DNA of 64,000 nucleotides from Vibrio thalassae (GCF_900089835.1 NZ_OANU01000022.1:18541-82540), one strand, 5' to 3'. Positions 18,271 to 28,602 are shown, numbered from the stretch's first letter. Numbers and translations are program-made. Notes: generated from the letters alone by a model not told the origin.

Positions 18271-20049
18271 TCAACTTGTTATAGAAGTCAGCAAGTAGCG
18301 TAAATGACTCTTTTTCGTAAATTTGTCATTCGAGATGAGACCTTTACGGTTCCAACCTTTCTGGAACATGTTCTGACGACGCTCCACACGGAACTCATAA
18401 AGAATCCATGGCGAAATGCCTTTAATGTAATCCAGTTTTTCCAGATATTCGATTTGCTTTTTGTATACATCTGTCATGTATGACTCGCTGAAGAAGCCAG
18501 TTTTCGGCGCACCCTCACCAATGAAACCATCAGCACCAGTCTCCGAAATAACAACCGGTTTACCTGGATTAGAGTTTTCACCGATTTCGATAAGGTCATC
18601 AAACACTTCTTCATACCAACCGTAATACTCGTTGATACCAATAATATCTAGATGCTCAGCCAAACGGTCCTCAATCTTGTTCTTCGCATGGTTAACCAAA
18701 CAAGCTGCAGAAACTAGACGACAAGGATCATTGTCACGAGCGGTACGAACTAGACCAGACATAAACTCTAAGCGCGCATCCGTATCAGCGTTCTCATTAC
18801 CCACTGACCACATAATGATACTTGCGCGGTTACGGTCACGTTTAATCATCTCTAGTAGTTGGTTTTCAGCGTCTCGGTAAGTTGCTGGATTTTCGAAATC
18901 TATCGCCCAATACACTGGTATTTCAGCCCAGATAAGGAAACCAAGCTCATCGGCCATTTTGGTCGCCATTTCATGGTGCGTATAGTGCGCAAATCGCATG
19001 TAATTGCAGTTCAGCTCTTTCGCATGCTGGAATCGACGCTTTAGGTCTTCCGGTGTGACAACCTTGCCTATCGCTTTGTCATCTTCATGGACACTGATAC
19101 CACGTAAGAAAGTATTCACACCATTAACAAAGATTTCAGTACCTTTAACTTCGACCTGTCTAAAACCGATACGATCAGTGACGACATCATTCCCGTAGGT
19201 TGCTGAAACATCATACAGTTTCGGACTTTCTGGAGACCAAAGCTCAGGCTCAACGCTTAATTCTATTGTTGCTTTTCCATCTACAATTGACAGTCTCTCA
19301 TTGATACCCAACTCCTCAATTGCAAAGGTAATTTCAGACTGTGAACCTTCAACTTCTACGTCAACATGCACTAAGTTATATTGACCGTTTGGTACTAAGT
19401 AGACATGTAAATCTCGAATGATCTCTTTTGGGGTTCTGACAATCTCGATATCACGGTATATACCACCATAGTTGAACCAATCGGTATTGCGCATCGGAAC
19501 TCGGTCTAGAGTGCGAGTATTGTTTACGCAACACATTATCCAGTTACGACCTTGGTTTAACTTATCGGTGAACTCTGCAAAAAACGGAGTGGAACCACCG
19601 TAGTGATTACCTAAAAACTCGCCATTTAAGAACACCTTACAATCATATTGTGCAGCACCAATACGTAAGAATACGCGCTCATCGGCACCAAACTCTTCAT
19701 AGTCCCACGATTTTGTATACCAAGCACTCCCTTCGAAAAAGTACCACTTCTCCTTTTGCATTTGCCAACACGAAGGAACTGGAATGGTTTCGCCGACGTA
19801 TGGGTCATAATCCCAAGGTTCAATTCGTTGTTCTGCTGGCATCGGCTTCATGTCATACCAACGTTGACGAAGGCCTGTATCTAAAAGGTCAACCGCAAAG
19901 TTCCAATGCCCATTAAGAGACTCTGTGTTGCGTCCCCCCATGAATAGCATGTTGGTGTGGTTTAAATTCTGTAAGTTAAAAGGCACATCATATTGTTCAT
20001 CGTGCAAACAATTGATGGCATTTTCAGCAAGCTCAGAACGTTCTAACAT
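18271..20049 (-). CDS. uidA: Beta-glucuronidase (glycoside hydrolase family 2)
   Basis: Hydrolyses beta-D-glucuronides to free glucuronate. 592 residues from the ATG at 20049, which has a GGAG upstream; a TTG ten codons earlier is possible but less likely. GH2 order: sugar-binding domain (about 1-170), immunoglobulin-like domain (about 175-270), TIM barrel (about 275-590). The acid/base Glu is in WSVGNENAD and the nucleophile Glu in VISETGADG. No signal peptide, so cytoplasmic, which implies that intact glucuronides are imported, presumably by the adjacent TRAP system. Confidence 0.93.
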   Translation of the reverse strand: MLERSELAENAINCLHDEQYDVPFNLQNLNHTNMLFMGGRNTESLNGHWNFAVDLLDTGLRQRWYDMKPMPAEQRIEPWDYDPYVGETIPVPSCWQMQKEKWYFFEGSAWYTKSWDYEEFGADERVFLRIGAAQYDCKVFLNGEFLGNHYGGSTPFFAEFTDKLNQGRNWIMCCVNNTRTLDRVPMRNTDWFNYGGIYRDIEIVRTPKEIIRDLHVYLVPNGQYNLVHVDVEVEGSQSEITFAIEELGINERLSIVDGKATIELSVEPELWSPESPKLYDVSATYGNDVVTDRIGFRQVEVKGTEIFVNGVNTFLRGISVHEDDKAIGKVVTPEDLKRRFQHAKELNCNYMRFAHYTHHEMATKMADELGFLIWAEIPVYWAIDFENPATYRDAENQLLEMIKRDRNRASIIMWSVGNENADTDARLEFMSGLVRTARDNDPCRLVSAACLVNHAKNKIEDRLAEHLDIIGINEYYGWYEEVFDDLIEIGENSNPGKPVVISETGADGFIGEGAPKTGFFSESYMTDVYKKQIEYLEKLDYIKGISPWILYEFRVERRQNMFQKGWNRKGLISNDKFTKKSHLRYLLTSITS

Positions 20050-20069
20050 CTTACGTAAACTCCGAAAAC

Positions 20070-20090
20070 GGGAGCACAAAACGTGCTCCC
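20070..20090 (-). terminator. Hairpin between dctP and uidA
   Basis: GGGAGCAC (20070-20077) pairs with GTGCTCCC (20083-20090), loop AAAAC. On the minus strand it is followed by GTTTTC, a weak U-tract. It likely protects or partly terminates the binding-protein mRNA, giving dctP more product than uidA. Intercistronic hairpins after solute-binding-protein genes are common. Confidence 0.6.
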
Positions 20091-20101
20091 AAACTCAATC
20101 A

Positions 20102-21091
20102 TTATTGAACTGCTAACGCATCAATTCCGCGTACATAGTCCGCAATTGCTGGGTTGTTTAACGCAGCGTCATGCATAGGTTTAACAGCATCAACAAATGG
20201 CTGCTTCTCAACTGTTACAAATTTAACGCCCATACCATCTTTTGCTTTTTCGATAGCTTCGTTAGTCATTTTGGTCCATAAGTCTTTGTGGTACATCATT
20301 GAGTCTTTAGCCGCTTTCTTAAGTGCTTCTTGTTGGTCTTGAGGTAACTTGTCCCAAACTTTGGAACTGATGACCAATACATCTGGAATCATAGTGTGCT
20401 CATCTTGGCTAAATACTTTCGCCACCTCACCATGACGAGCTGTTGTTAGAGCTGTCGGGTTATTTTCAGCACCATCCACAACGCCTTGCTGCATTGCAGT
20501 ATATAGCTCACCGTAGGAAAGCGGTGTTGGTGACCCACCCATTAACTTGATCATTTCAACTGCCGTTGGGCTAGGTTGAACACGAATTTTCATACCACTT
20601 AGATCAGCTGGAGAATTGATTGCCTTTGATGCGTAGAAACTGCGTGCACCGGCATCGTAATATGTAAGACCAACAAAACCCTTGTCGTGAGAAGATTCAA
20701 GAATTTTCTCTCCGACTTCACCTTGCATTACACGGTAGTAGTGGTCACGGTCACGGAAGATATAAGGAATGTTAAACGCACCATAAGCTGGTTCAAATGC
20801 TTCCATTTCACTCGCATTTGATTTCGCAATGTCTAAAGCACCATTCTGTAGCAATTCCATCGATTCACGTTGAGTACCAAGCTGTCCGTTTGGATAAATA
20901 CGGATACGAACTTCACCATCTGTCAGCTCTTTCACTTCATCAGCCATGTACTGCATTGATTTATGCACAGGGTGATTACGGTCTTGGTTGTGGCTAAGTT
21001 TTAGCGTGGTTACTGCAGAAGCGGTAAAAGAAGTCGATGCAGCGAGAGCACAAGTAACGAAAGTTGTTAGTGCTGTTTTGTTCCAACGCAT
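20102..21091 (-). CDS. TRAP transporter solute-binding protein (DctP type)
   Basis: 329 residues from the ATG at 21091, chosen because GGAGA precedes it and a signal peptide (MRWNKTALTTFVTCALAAST..., cleaved near FTASA-V) begins there. The mature protein has the DctP fold, with QLGTQRESMELLQNGALDIA and the GMKIRVQPSP loop carrying the carboxylate-binding Arg. Periplasmic; it delivers uronates or glucuronides to the DctQM permease encoded divergently from position 21400. The three TRAP genes are thus split over both arms of the locus. Confidence 0.92.
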   Translation of the reverse strand: MRWNKTALTTFVTCALAASTSFTASAVTTLKLSHNQDRNHPVHKSMQYMADEVKELTDGEVRIRIYPNGQLGTQRESMELLQNGALDIAKSNASEMEAFEPAYGAFNIPYIFRDRDHYYRVMQGEVGEKILESSHDKGFVGLTYYDAGARSFYASKAINSPADLSGMKIRVQPSPTAVEMIKLMGGSPTPLSYGELYTAMQQGVVDGAENNPTALTTARHGEVAKVFSQDEHTMIPDVLVISSKVWDKLPQDQQEALKKAAKDSMMYHKDLWTKMTNEAIEKAKDGMGVKFVTVEKQPFVDAVKPMHDAALNNPAIADYVRGIDALAVQ

Positions 21092-21140
21092 AGGGGAGTC
21101 TCCATTCAATTTATGTTCAGTTATAGGATTAATTATTACA

Positions 21141-21157
21141 ATTCGGTTAACCAATTA
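21141..21157. promoter_or_regulatory. UxuR-type operator near dctP start
   Basis: ATTCGGTTAACCAATTA has a central GGTTAACC and fits TTGGTNNACCAA with one changed base in the left half. It is 50 bp upstream of dctP. Confidence 0.5.
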
Positions 21158-21233
21158 TGGCTAAATTCCGTTTCTTATTAACTACGCTATCAATCTGAAC
21201 CATCACCAACCAATAATCAACGTAAAAAATCGA

Positions 21234-21247
21234 ATTGGTTGACCAAT
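21234..21247. promoter_or_regulatory. UxuR-type operator in the dctP-dctQ intergenic region
   Basis: ATTGGTTGACCAAT: perfect 6-bp arms with a 2-nt centre, the same box as the one upstream of the regulator gene. Confidence 0.75.
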
Positions 21248-21265
21248 GTCATACTTTCACCGCCT

Positions 21266-21284
21266 AAATTGGTTGGACCAATTT
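21266..21284. promoter_or_regulatory. UxuR-like palindrome with a 3-nt centre
   Basis: AAATTGGT (21266-21273), TGG, ACCAATTT (21277-21284). The arms match the other operators, but the centre is one base longer, so affinity may differ. Confidence 0.55.
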
Positions 21285-21287
21285 TAT

Positions 21288-21303
21288 TGTGAGATTTATC
21301 ACA
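21288..21303. promoter_or_regulatory. CRP site upstream of dctQ
   Basis: TGTGAGATTTATCACA is a perfect match to TGTGA-N6-TCACA. It sits 97 bp before dctQ and beside three UxuR-type boxes, indicating catabolite activation of the hexuronate plus arm and possibly of the minus arm. Confidence 0.8.
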
Positions 21304-21399
21304 AGCGGTTTCAATTTACTGTGTTTAAATCTGCTCAACCTTACCTCTTGCTTTTTTTCCCAATTATAAGACGAAGGATTTCGTCAACTAGGAGATGTT

Positions 21400-21918
21400 A
21401 TGAATAAGCTCATTACGATAATGAATAAGGTTTTATCCTTATTCTGTATTTCGCTGAGTAGTGTTTTAGTTGTTTGCGTGTCTTGGCAGGTGTTCTCTCG
21501 CTATGTATTAAACGCGCCGAGTACATTCACTGATGAAGTTGCCCGTTTTCTCTTTATCTGGGTTGGTTTGATGGGTGCAGCTTATACGTTAGGGCAAAAA
21601 CGCCACCTTGCTATTGACTTATTAGCAATGAAAATCGAACACGACGAAGTTAAACATAACAAGTTGAAGTTACTGATTAATATGATCAGCATGTCTTTCG
21701 CCTCCATCATTATGGTCTATGGTGGCGGTAGATTAATGTTAAAAACTCTAGCGACAGGTCAAGTATCTCCCGCTCTAGGTATAGAGATGGGTTTAGTGTA
21801 TGCCGCAATTCCTCTTGCGGGCTTATTTATGGTGATTTATTTGGTCCAAGATATTCTTGAGAATATCGCTTTTATGACCTCAAAAAATACCAACTCTTCC
21901 ACTCTTTCAAACCAATAA
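21400..21918 (+). CDS. TRAP transporter small permease (DctQ type)
   Basis: 172 residues with four membrane segments. The DctQ signature ISWQVFSRYV appears here as VSWQVFSRYVLNAPSTFTDE, followed by ARFLFIWVGLMGAAY. It pairs with the large permease 18 bp downstream to form the inner-membrane part of a Na+-driven importer. First gene of the plus arm; GGAG ribosome-binding site. Confidence 0.93.
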   Translation: MNKLITIMNKVLSLFCISLSSVLVVCVSWQVFSRYVLNAPSTFTDEVARFLFIWVGLMGAAYTLGQKRHLAIDLLAMKIEHDEVKHNKLKLLINMISMSFASIIMVYGGGRLMLKTLATGQVSPALGIEMGLVYAAIPLAGLFMVIYLVQDILENIAFMTSKNTNSSTLSNQ

Positions 21919-21936
21919 TTAATAAGGAATATTACT

Positions 21937-23238
21937 GTGGAATGGCAAATAATTATTGTTTTATTTGGTAGCTTTTTCCTTTTCCTAGGATTAGGGGTTC
22001 CGATTTCGTTCGCTATTGGTATTGCGTCATTATTAACGGTAATGATGACACTACCTTTTGATGCCGCTATCGCCGTTATTTCTCAGAAAATGGCATCCGG
22101 CCTTGATAGCTTTGCTCTACTAGCAATACCATTCTTTATCCTAGCGGGTAATATCATGAACCAAGGCGGTATTGCACTTCGCCTTATTGAATTCGCAAAA
22201 GTACTTGGAGGCCGCCTCCCAGGGTCGTTAGCTCACGTAAACGTACTTGCTAACATGATGTTTGGTGCTATTTCAGGTTCAGCCGTGGCCTCTGGCGCAG
22301 CTGTAGGTGGCACCATGGCACCGCTACAAAAGAAGGAAGGCTATGACCCAGCCTACTCTGCAGCTGTTAACATTACTTCGTGTCCAACAGGTTTATTAAT
22401 TCCACCGAGCAATACATTCATCGTTTATTCTCTGATCTCAGGTGGTACATCAATAGGTGCACTTTTCCTCGCAGGTTATATCCCTGGCATAATTATGGGA
22501 CTTGGTCTTATGATCGTTGCCGCTATTATTGCTAAGAAACGAGGCTATCCTGTTGCCGCTAAACCATCGACCTCTGTTGTCATTAAGAAAACACTTGATG
22601 CTTTACCAGCGCTGAGCTTAATCATCGTCATCATGGGCGGTATCATCGGCGGTATTTTCACAGCGACTGAAGCATCTGCCATTGCTGTTGTTTATACGCT
22701 ATTACTAGCTGTAGTTTTCTATCGTGAAGTATCGATCAAACAGCTTCCGGGCATCATTCTTGAATCTGTCGTTACGACATCCATTGTTTTACTACTTATA
22801 GGTGCGTCAATGGGCATGTCGTGGGCAATGGCGAACGCTGATATCCCTTATATGATAAGTGATGCCTTATTAGCCGTATCGGAAAACCCATTGATCATTC
22901 TGCTGATCATCAACTTGATTCTGCTTATTGTCGGTATCTTCATGGATATGACACCAGCGCTACTGATCTTTACACCTATTTTCCTTCCAATCGCGATGGA
23001 CCTAGGTATGGATCCAGTTCACTTCGGTATCATGATGACCTTCAACCTATGTATCGGTATCTGTACTCCACCTGTAGGTAGTGCGCTGTTTATCGGTTGT
23101 TCTGTAGGCGATGTGAAGATCGACAAAGTTATCAAACCATTACTGCCTTTCTACGCTGTATTGGTACTAGCACTAATGCTAGTGACTTTCGTACCTCAAG
23201 TAAGCCTGATACTACCTCAACTATTCCTAGGCTACTAA
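21937..23238 (+). CDS. TRAP transporter large permease (DctM type)
   Basis: 433 residues, about 12 membrane segments. Starts at GTG with AAGGA upstream. Typical stretches are FFILAGNIMNQGGIA, ISGSAVASGAAVGGTMAP and the substrate/ion loop NITSCPTGLLIPPSNTF. It forms the transport channel with DctQ; the binding protein is encoded divergently. Substrate inferred from context: glucuronate, fructuronate or glucuronides. Confidence 0.94.
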   Translation: MEWQIIIVLFGSFFLFLGLGVPISFAIGIASLLTVMMTLPFDAAIAVISQKMASGLDSFALLAIPFFILAGNIMNQGGIALRLIEFAKVLGGRLPGSLAHVNVLANMMFGAISGSAVASGAAVGGTMAPLQKKEGYDPAYSAAVNITSCPTGLLIPPSNTFIVYSLISGGTSIGALFLAGYIPGIIMGLGLMIVAAIIAKKRGYPVAAKPSTSVVIKKTLDALPALSLIIVIMGGIIGGIFTATEASAIAVVYTLLLAVVFYREVSIKQLPGIILESVVTTSIVLLLIGASMGMSWAMANADIPYMISDALLAVSENPLIILLIINLILLIVGIFMDMTPALLIFTPIFLPIAMDLGMDPVHFGIMMTFNLCIGICTPPVGSALFIGCSVGDVKIDKVIKPLLPFYAVLVLALMLVTFVPQVSLILPQLFLGY

Positions 23239-23257
23239 TCTCACCAAATATCATTCT

Positions 23258-23280
23258 GAGAGCCCGTTTGGGCTCTCTCT
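23258..23280 (+). terminator. Intercistronic hairpin between dctM and GH31 gene
   Basis: GAGAGCCC (23258-23265) pairs with GGGCTCTC (23270-23277) with a 4-nt GTTT loop. No U-run follows, so it is more likely an mRNA processing or stability element than a full terminator. Confidence 0.5.
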
Positions 23281-23298
23281 ATTGAAAGGAATTCTAAA

Positions 23299-25695
23299 GT
23301 GAAGACCATTAGAAACTGGCAATTTAAGCAGCAAAATAATAACGAAGTAATTCTAAGCTGCGACGACAAACACACTCTCCATTTATTCGTACTAGAGAAC
23401 CATCTAATTCGTGTGTTATTCCAACGTCACAATACTCTTCGCCTTGACAGAACTTGGATGGTGGCACCCGATGGTAACGATGTACCATGGGAAGGTCGCG
23501 ACAGAATGTCACTAGAGGGGTTCACCTTACCAACATTCGAACTCTACGAAAACCAAGATACTCTATGCGTTGAGACAGAGCAGTTGCGTTTAACTGTCCA
23601 CCAGCCTCTATGGATGGAGTGGGAACATAAAGTAAATGGTGAGTGGAAACCATTAACTAAAGATCGCAAAACAGGCGCATACCAATTGGGTGTCAGTGAA
23701 CCAGGTATTGCCCACTTTATGAATCGTGGTGACAACGAACTATACTACGGTCTTGGAGAGAAGACCGGCAACCTCAATCGTGAAGGTCGTCGTTTTGAAA
23801 TGCGCAACCTAGATGCAATGGGTTATGACGCAAGCAAGACCGATCCACTGTACAAACATGTTCCTTTCTATATAACTAAAACGACCTCTGATGAAAGTGG
23901 CGCATCGTTTGGTGTTTTTTATGACAACTTAGCAAGTTGCTGGTTTGATTTAGGAAATGAGCTGGATAACTACCACATCAAATACCGTAGCTATCGTGCC
24001 GAAGATGGTGACCTAGACCTGTATTTCATGTACGGCGAAAGCATTAAAAATGTGACTCAACAGTTTGTCCGTTTAACTGGTGGCACTGCCTTTGGTCCGA
24101 AATGGAGCTTGGGTTACAGCGGCTCAACCATGCAATACACAGACGCACCTAATTCTCAGGAGTTACTAGAAGGTTTTGTAGACCAGTGTGCAGAGCACGG
24201 TATCCCTTGCGACTCGTTCCAACTTTCTTCGGGTTATACGTCTATCGGGGACAAACGCTATGTCTTCAACTGGAACTACGAAAAAGTTCCTAATCCAAAT
24301 GCAATGTCAGACCATTTCCATGCTCATGGGCTGAAGCTAGCTGCAAATATTAAGCCTTGTTTGCTACATGACCATCCTCGTTTCGATGAAGTCAAAGAGA
24401 AAGGCTTGTTCATTAAAGATTCCGAGTATGACCTCCCAGAAAACTCGGTGTTCTGGGATGCGGACGGCTCACACCTTGATTTTACCAATCCAGAAACTAT
24501 CAAGTGGTGGCAAGACAATGTTAAAGAGCAGTTATTAGAGAAAGGCATCGACTCTACTTGGAATGACAATAACGAATACGAGATATGGGACAAGAGTGCA
24601 CGTTGCTTCGGTTTCGGCAAAGAGATTCCTGTGGGCCTGATTCGCCCACTACAACCATTACTCATGATGCGAGCTTCTTACGAAGCGCAGACCGAGTTCG
24701 CTCCAGAACTTCGCCCATACCTGATTTCACGCTCAGGGTGCCCTGGGATGAACCGCTATGTTCAAACTTGGAGTGGTGACAACAGAACCAACTGGACCAG
24801 CTTAAAATACAATATCAAAATGGGTTTAGGTATGAGCTTGTCTGGCTTGTATAACCTTGGTCATGATGTTGGTGGTTTTTCGGGCGACAAGCCTGACCCT
24901 GAACTCTTCGCTCGTTGGGTACAGAACGGTGTTATGCACCCACGTTTCACCATCCACTCTTGGAATGACGATGGCAGCGTTAACGAACCTTGGATGCATC
25001 CAACTGTCACTCCTATTATTCGTGACGCAATGAAGATTCGTTACCAGCTTCTTCCTTACATCTATGATTCGTTGTATCAAGCTCATACTCATGATGAACC
25101 AATGCTTCGCCCTACGTTCCTAGACCATGAGCATGATGAAAATACCTTTATCGAAAATGACGACTACCTACTAGGAAAAGATCTACTCGTCGCTTCTGTA
25201 GTAGAAGAAGGACAACGTGAGCGTGACATCTATCTTCCAAATAACGAGGATGGTTGGTACGACTTCTACACAGGTCAATGGTATAGCGCCGGTAACACAA
25301 TTTCCGTCGCCGCACCACTAGAGCGTATCCCTCTGCTTGCTCGTGCAGGTTCAGTGATCCCGACAAGTGCGAGAATCGCTAATGCCAACGCCCAAAAAGA
25401 CGACCGTCGTGGCCTGAATATTTACCCACTCCAAGGCGTGGGACAGACTCAATGTAGCATTTTTGATGATGACGGTGAGTCTAACGGTTATCTTGCAGGC
25501 AACCACATTACTCTGAATATCGAAATGGTTTGCGACAACAACATCATTACTTTGAATATCACTCGTACCGGTGACTTCCTACCGGCATATGACACATTAA
25601 CGCTGAACCTTCCAAACAGCGAAAAACGTCAACTCATCGTTAACGGAAATACCTATCAAAACGGTGATGCGTTTCCACTTTCAGCGGCTAAATAA
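23299..25695 (+). CDS. Glycoside hydrolase family 31 enzyme
   Basis: 798 residues, GTG start with AAAGGA upstream. Order: N-terminal beta-sandwich (about 1-240), catalytic barrel (about 250-600), C-terminal beta domains. The catalytic nucleophile is in STWNDNNEYEIWD (Asp423) and the acid/base in WSGDNRTNW (Asp494). Known GH31 activities are alpha-glucosidase, alpha-xylosidase and alpha-galactosidase. No signal peptide: cytoplasmic. It sits inside the hexuronate operon between the TRAP permease and uxuB, which suggests an alpha-linked uronate-containing glycoside as substrate. That is inference; no uronate-cleaving GH31 is assumed. Confidence 0.88.
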   Translation: MKTIRNWQFKQQNNNEVILSCDDKHTLHLFVLENHLIRVLFQRHNTLRLDRTWMVAPDGNDVPWEGRDRMSLEGFTLPTFELYENQDTLCVETEQLRLTVHQPLWMEWEHKVNGEWKPLTKDRKTGAYQLGVSEPGIAHFMNRGDNELYYGLGEKTGNLNREGRRFEMRNLDAMGYDASKTDPLYKHVPFYITKTTSDESGASFGVFYDNLASCWFDLGNELDNYHIKYRSYRAEDGDLDLYFMYGESIKNVTQQFVRLTGGTAFGPKWSLGYSGSTMQYTDAPNSQELLEGFVDQCAEHGIPCDSFQLSSGYTSIGDKRYVFNWNYEKVPNPNAMSDHFHAHGLKLAANIKPCLLHDHPRFDEVKEKGLFIKDSEYDLPENSVFWDADGSHLDFTNPETIKWWQDNVKEQLLEKGIDSTWNDNNEYEIWDKSARCFGFGKEIPVGLIRPLQPLLMMRASYEAQTEFAPELRPYLISRSGCPGMNRYVQTWSGDNRTNWTSLKYNIKMGLGMSLSGLYNLGHDVGGFSGDKPDPELFARWVQNGVMHPRFTIHSWNDDGSVNEPWMHPTVTPIIRDAMKIRYQLLPYIYDSLYQAHTHDEPMLRPTFLDHEHDENTFIENDDYLLGKDLLVASVVEEGQRERDIYLPNNEDGWYDFYTGQWYSAGNTISVAAPLERIPLLARAGSVIPTSARIANANAQKDDRRGLNIYPLQGVGQTQCSIFDDDGESNGYLAGNHITLNIEMVCDNNIITLNITRTGDFLPAYDTLTLNLPNSEKRQLIVNGNTYQNGDAFPLSAAK

Positions 25696-25707
25696 GGAAC
25701 CGATTCA

Positions 25708-27171
25708 ATGACAAATATCAGTAACCACACACTGAACGCATCTGTAAGCCAACCTAACTACCTGCGTTCTGAGCTGAAATCACGAATCGTTCACCTAGGT
25801 TTCGGTGCATTCCACCGCGCACACCAAGGACTCTTTACTGATGAAGTTGCGCGAAGATCACAAAGCGATTGGGGTATTTGTGAAATCAACCTTTTCGGTG
25901 GAGAAGAGTTAATTACTTCGCTACGTGCACAAGATCATTTATATAGTGTCGCTGAAAAAGGCGCTCAGTCAACTGACGTCAAAGTCATTGGTTCAGTAAC
26001 AGAATCTCTACACCCAAGTTTAGACGGCATCGATGCTATTATTGAGAAGATGGCCGAGCCACAGGTCGCCATTGTTTCAATGACTATCACTGAAAAAGGC
26101 TACTGCGCAGACCCTGCTACTGGTCGACTAGATAAGAACAATCCTTTAGTGGTTGCAGACTTAGAAAGCCCATCTTCTCCAAAATCAGCACTAGGCTATA
26201 TAGTGCAAGCCTTGAAAGTTCGTCGAGAACGTGGGCTATCACCATTTACTGTCATGTCTTGCGACAATGTACAAGAAAACGGTCACGTGGCGAAAGCGGC
26301 TATTTTAGAATTCGCTAAGTTATTAGATGCTGAGCTAGGCGCCTGGATTGAGGCAAATGTAACTTTCCCTTGCACTATGGTAGACCGTATCGTTCCCGCA
26401 GCAACGGAAGAAACGCTACGTGAAATCACTGAACTACTCGGCGTTGAAGACCCATGTGGTATTGCTTGTGAACCTTTCCGCCAATGGGTAATCGAAGACA
26501 ACTTCGTAGCTGGCCGTCCAGATTGGAACATCGCTGGTGCTGAGTTCGTTGCAGACGTTGTGCCTTATGAAGAGATGAAGCTAAGAATGCTCAACGGTAG
26601 TCACTCCTTCTTAGCTTACTTAGGTTACCTCGGTGGTTACGCTCATATTTCAGACACGATGACAGATGCCGGTTATCGCAAAGCCGCTTTCGATATGATG
26701 ATGTTAGCGCAATCCCCATCACTAAAGATGCCCGAAGGAACAGATTTAGAAGCTTACGCCAAGCTGCTCATTGATCGTTTCACTAACCCTAGCTTAAAAC
26801 ATAAGACTTGGCAGATCGCGATGGACGGTAGCCAAAAGATCCCTCAACGTATGGGGGGAAGCCTAAAATTCCATCTAGACCAAGGTTCTGAATTTAAGTG
26901 GCTTGCCGCTGGCATCGCTGGCTGGATGCGTTATGTATCGGGTGTTGATGAGCAAGGCAACGAAATCGACGTTCGCGACCCAATGGCGACAATGCTTCGT
27001 AGTGTCTGCGATCAGCACGGTCTGAATGTCACTGTCGTCCCAGCATTACTTGGTATCGAAGCGATTTTTCCAGCTGATATTGGCCGTAACCTTCAGGTTA
27101 TAAACGCCGTTTCGAGCGCTTATCAATCACTAATCGACAATGGTGCAAAAGCGACCGTCGCGGCACTTTAA
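25708..27171 (+). CDS. uxuB: Fructuronate reductase
   Basis: NADH-dependent reduction of D-fructuronate to D-mannonate, the step between UxaC and UxuA. 487 residues of the long-chain mannitol dehydrogenase family. N-terminal nucleotide-binding VHLGFGAFHRAHQG and C-terminal catalytic KLRMLNGSHSFLAYLGYLGG with the conserved Lys and His. 12 bp after the GH31 gene in one operon. Confidence 0.95.
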   Translation: MTNISNHTLNASVSQPNYLRSELKSRIVHLGFGAFHRAHQGLFTDEVARRSQSDWGICEINLFGGEELITSLRAQDHLYSVAEKGAQSTDVKVIGSVTESLHPSLDGIDAIIEKMAEPQVAIVSMTITEKGYCADPATGRLDKNNPLVVADLESPSSPKSALGYIVQALKVRRERGLSPFTVMSCDNVQENGHVAKAAILEFAKLLDAELGAWIEANVTFPCTMVDRIVPAATEETLREITELLGVEDPCGIACEPFRQWVIEDNFVAGRPDWNIAGAEFVADVVPYEEMKLRMLNGSHSFLAYLGYLGGYAHISDTMTDAGYRKAAFDMMMLAQSPSLKMPEGTDLEAYAKLLIDRFTNPSLKHKTWQIAMDGSQKIPQRMGGSLKFHLDQGSEFKWLAAGIAGWMRYVSGVDEQGNEIDVRDPMATMLRSVCDQHGLNVTVVPALLGIEAIFPADIGRNLQVINAVSSAYQSLIDNGAKATVAAL

Positions 27172-27189
27172 GGGTGAGTTAAGGAATTA

Positions 27190-28602
27190 ATGATGAAAGA
27201 CTTTCTATGTGAAGATTTTTTACTGAGTAATGAAACTGCTCGCCGCCTTTATCATGAGCATGCGGCGGACCAGCCAATTTACGATTACCACTGCCACTTA
27301 AATCCAGCCGAAGTCGCAAGCAATCGTAAGTTCGATAACCTCGGTCAAATTTGGCTTGAAGGCGACCACTACAAATGGCGCGGTATGCGCTCAGCTGGTA
27401 TTCAAGAGCAATTGATCACAGGTTTTGCCTCTGATTACGACAAATTTCAAGCGTGGGCAAAGACAGTACCTATGACGTTAGGTAACCCGCTCTATCACTG
27501 GACGCATTTAGAGTTGCGTCGACCATTTGGTATTACAGGGAAGCGACTTAGTCCCGAGACGGCTGACACCATTTGGAACCATTGTAACGAGCTGCTACAA
27601 ACGCCTGAGTTTTCAGCACGCGGTATTATGAAGCAAATGAATGTTGCCATGGCCGGGACAACTGATGACCCAGTCGATACGCTTGAACATCATAAAGCGA
27701 TTGCTGATGATGAAAGTTTCGATATTGAAGTACTGCCTAGTTGGCGTCCTGATAAAGCCTTCAAAATTGAGTTGGATGGTTTTGCAGACTATATGACGTT
27801 ACTAGGCCGCGCAGCAGATGTTGAGATTAACAGTTTCGCAACCCTGCTTGACGCACTTGATAGACGTCTTTCTCACTTCGATAATCACGGCTGTCGTGCA
27901 GCCGACCATGGCATTGAAATCGTTCGCTACGCACAAATTCCATCAGAGCAAACGTTAGACCACTTGATAAATCGCCGCTTAAGCGGAGAAAAACTTACAG
28001 AAGAAGAGTGCGCACAATTCTCTACTGCGGTCCAAGTCTGGTTAGGTAAACGCTACGCCAAGCTAGGTTGGGTAATGCAACTGCACATTGGCGCACAGCG
28101 AAACAATAATACACGCATGTTCAAATTGCTTGGTGCAGATACCGGCTTTGACTCCATTAGCGACCGTACCTTTGCATTTGAGTTAGCTCACCTCCTAGAT
28201 GAAATGGACCAAAGTAATGAGCTACCTAAAACCATTCTTTACTGCCTAAACCCTCGTGATAACGAAATGATGGCAACAATGATTGGAAACTTCCAAGGTG
28301 GCGGCATTGCGGGCAAAGTTCAGTTTGGCTCTGGTTGGTGGTTTAACGACCAAAAAGATGGAATGCAGCGACAAATGGAACAGTTGTCTCAACTGGGTTT
28401 ACTAAGCCAGTTTGTTGGTATGTTGACAGACTCTCGCAGCTTCCTTTCTTACACTCGCCACGAGTATTTCCGTCGTATCTTGTGTGACATGATTGGTCGC
28501 TGGGCGGAAAATGGCGAAGTACCAAACGACCTATCACTGTTAGGTCCTATGGTTGAAGATATCTGTTTTAACAACGCCAAGCGTTATTTTTCCATCAAGT
28601 AA
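27190..28602 (+). CDS. uxaC: Glucuronate (uronate) isomerase
   Basis: Converts D-glucuronate to D-fructuronate (and galacturonate to tagaturonate). 470 residues, the family length. Starts [20 protein letters not shown]; the metal-binding motif YDYHCHLNP is at about residues 30-38 and WFNDQKDGM near the C-terminus. The first two codons are both ATG after AAGGA, so the start may be one codon later. Lies 18 bp after uxuB. Confidence 0.96.
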   Translation: MMKDFLCEDFLLSNETARRLYHEHAADQPIYDYHCHLNPAEVASNRKFDNLGQIWLEGDHYKWRGMRSAGIQEQLITGFASDYDKFQAWAKTVPMTLGNPLYHWTHLELRRPFGITGKRLSPETADTIWNHCNELLQTPEFSARGIMKQMNVAMAGTTDDPVDTLEHHKAIADDESFDIEVLPSWRPDKAFKIELDGFADYMTLLGRAADVEINSFATLLDALDRRLSHFDNHGCRAADHGIEIVRYAQIPSEQTLDHLINRRLSGEKLTEEECAQFSTAVQVWLGKRYAKLGWVMQLHIGAQRNNNTRMFKLLGADTGFDSISDRTFAFELAHLLDEMDQSNELPKTILYCLNPRDNEMMATMIGNFQGGGIAGKVQFGSGWWFNDQKDGMQRQMEQLSQLGLLSQFVGMLTDSRSFLSYTRHEYFRRILCDMIGRWAENGEVPNDLSLLGPMVEDICFNNAKRYFSIK

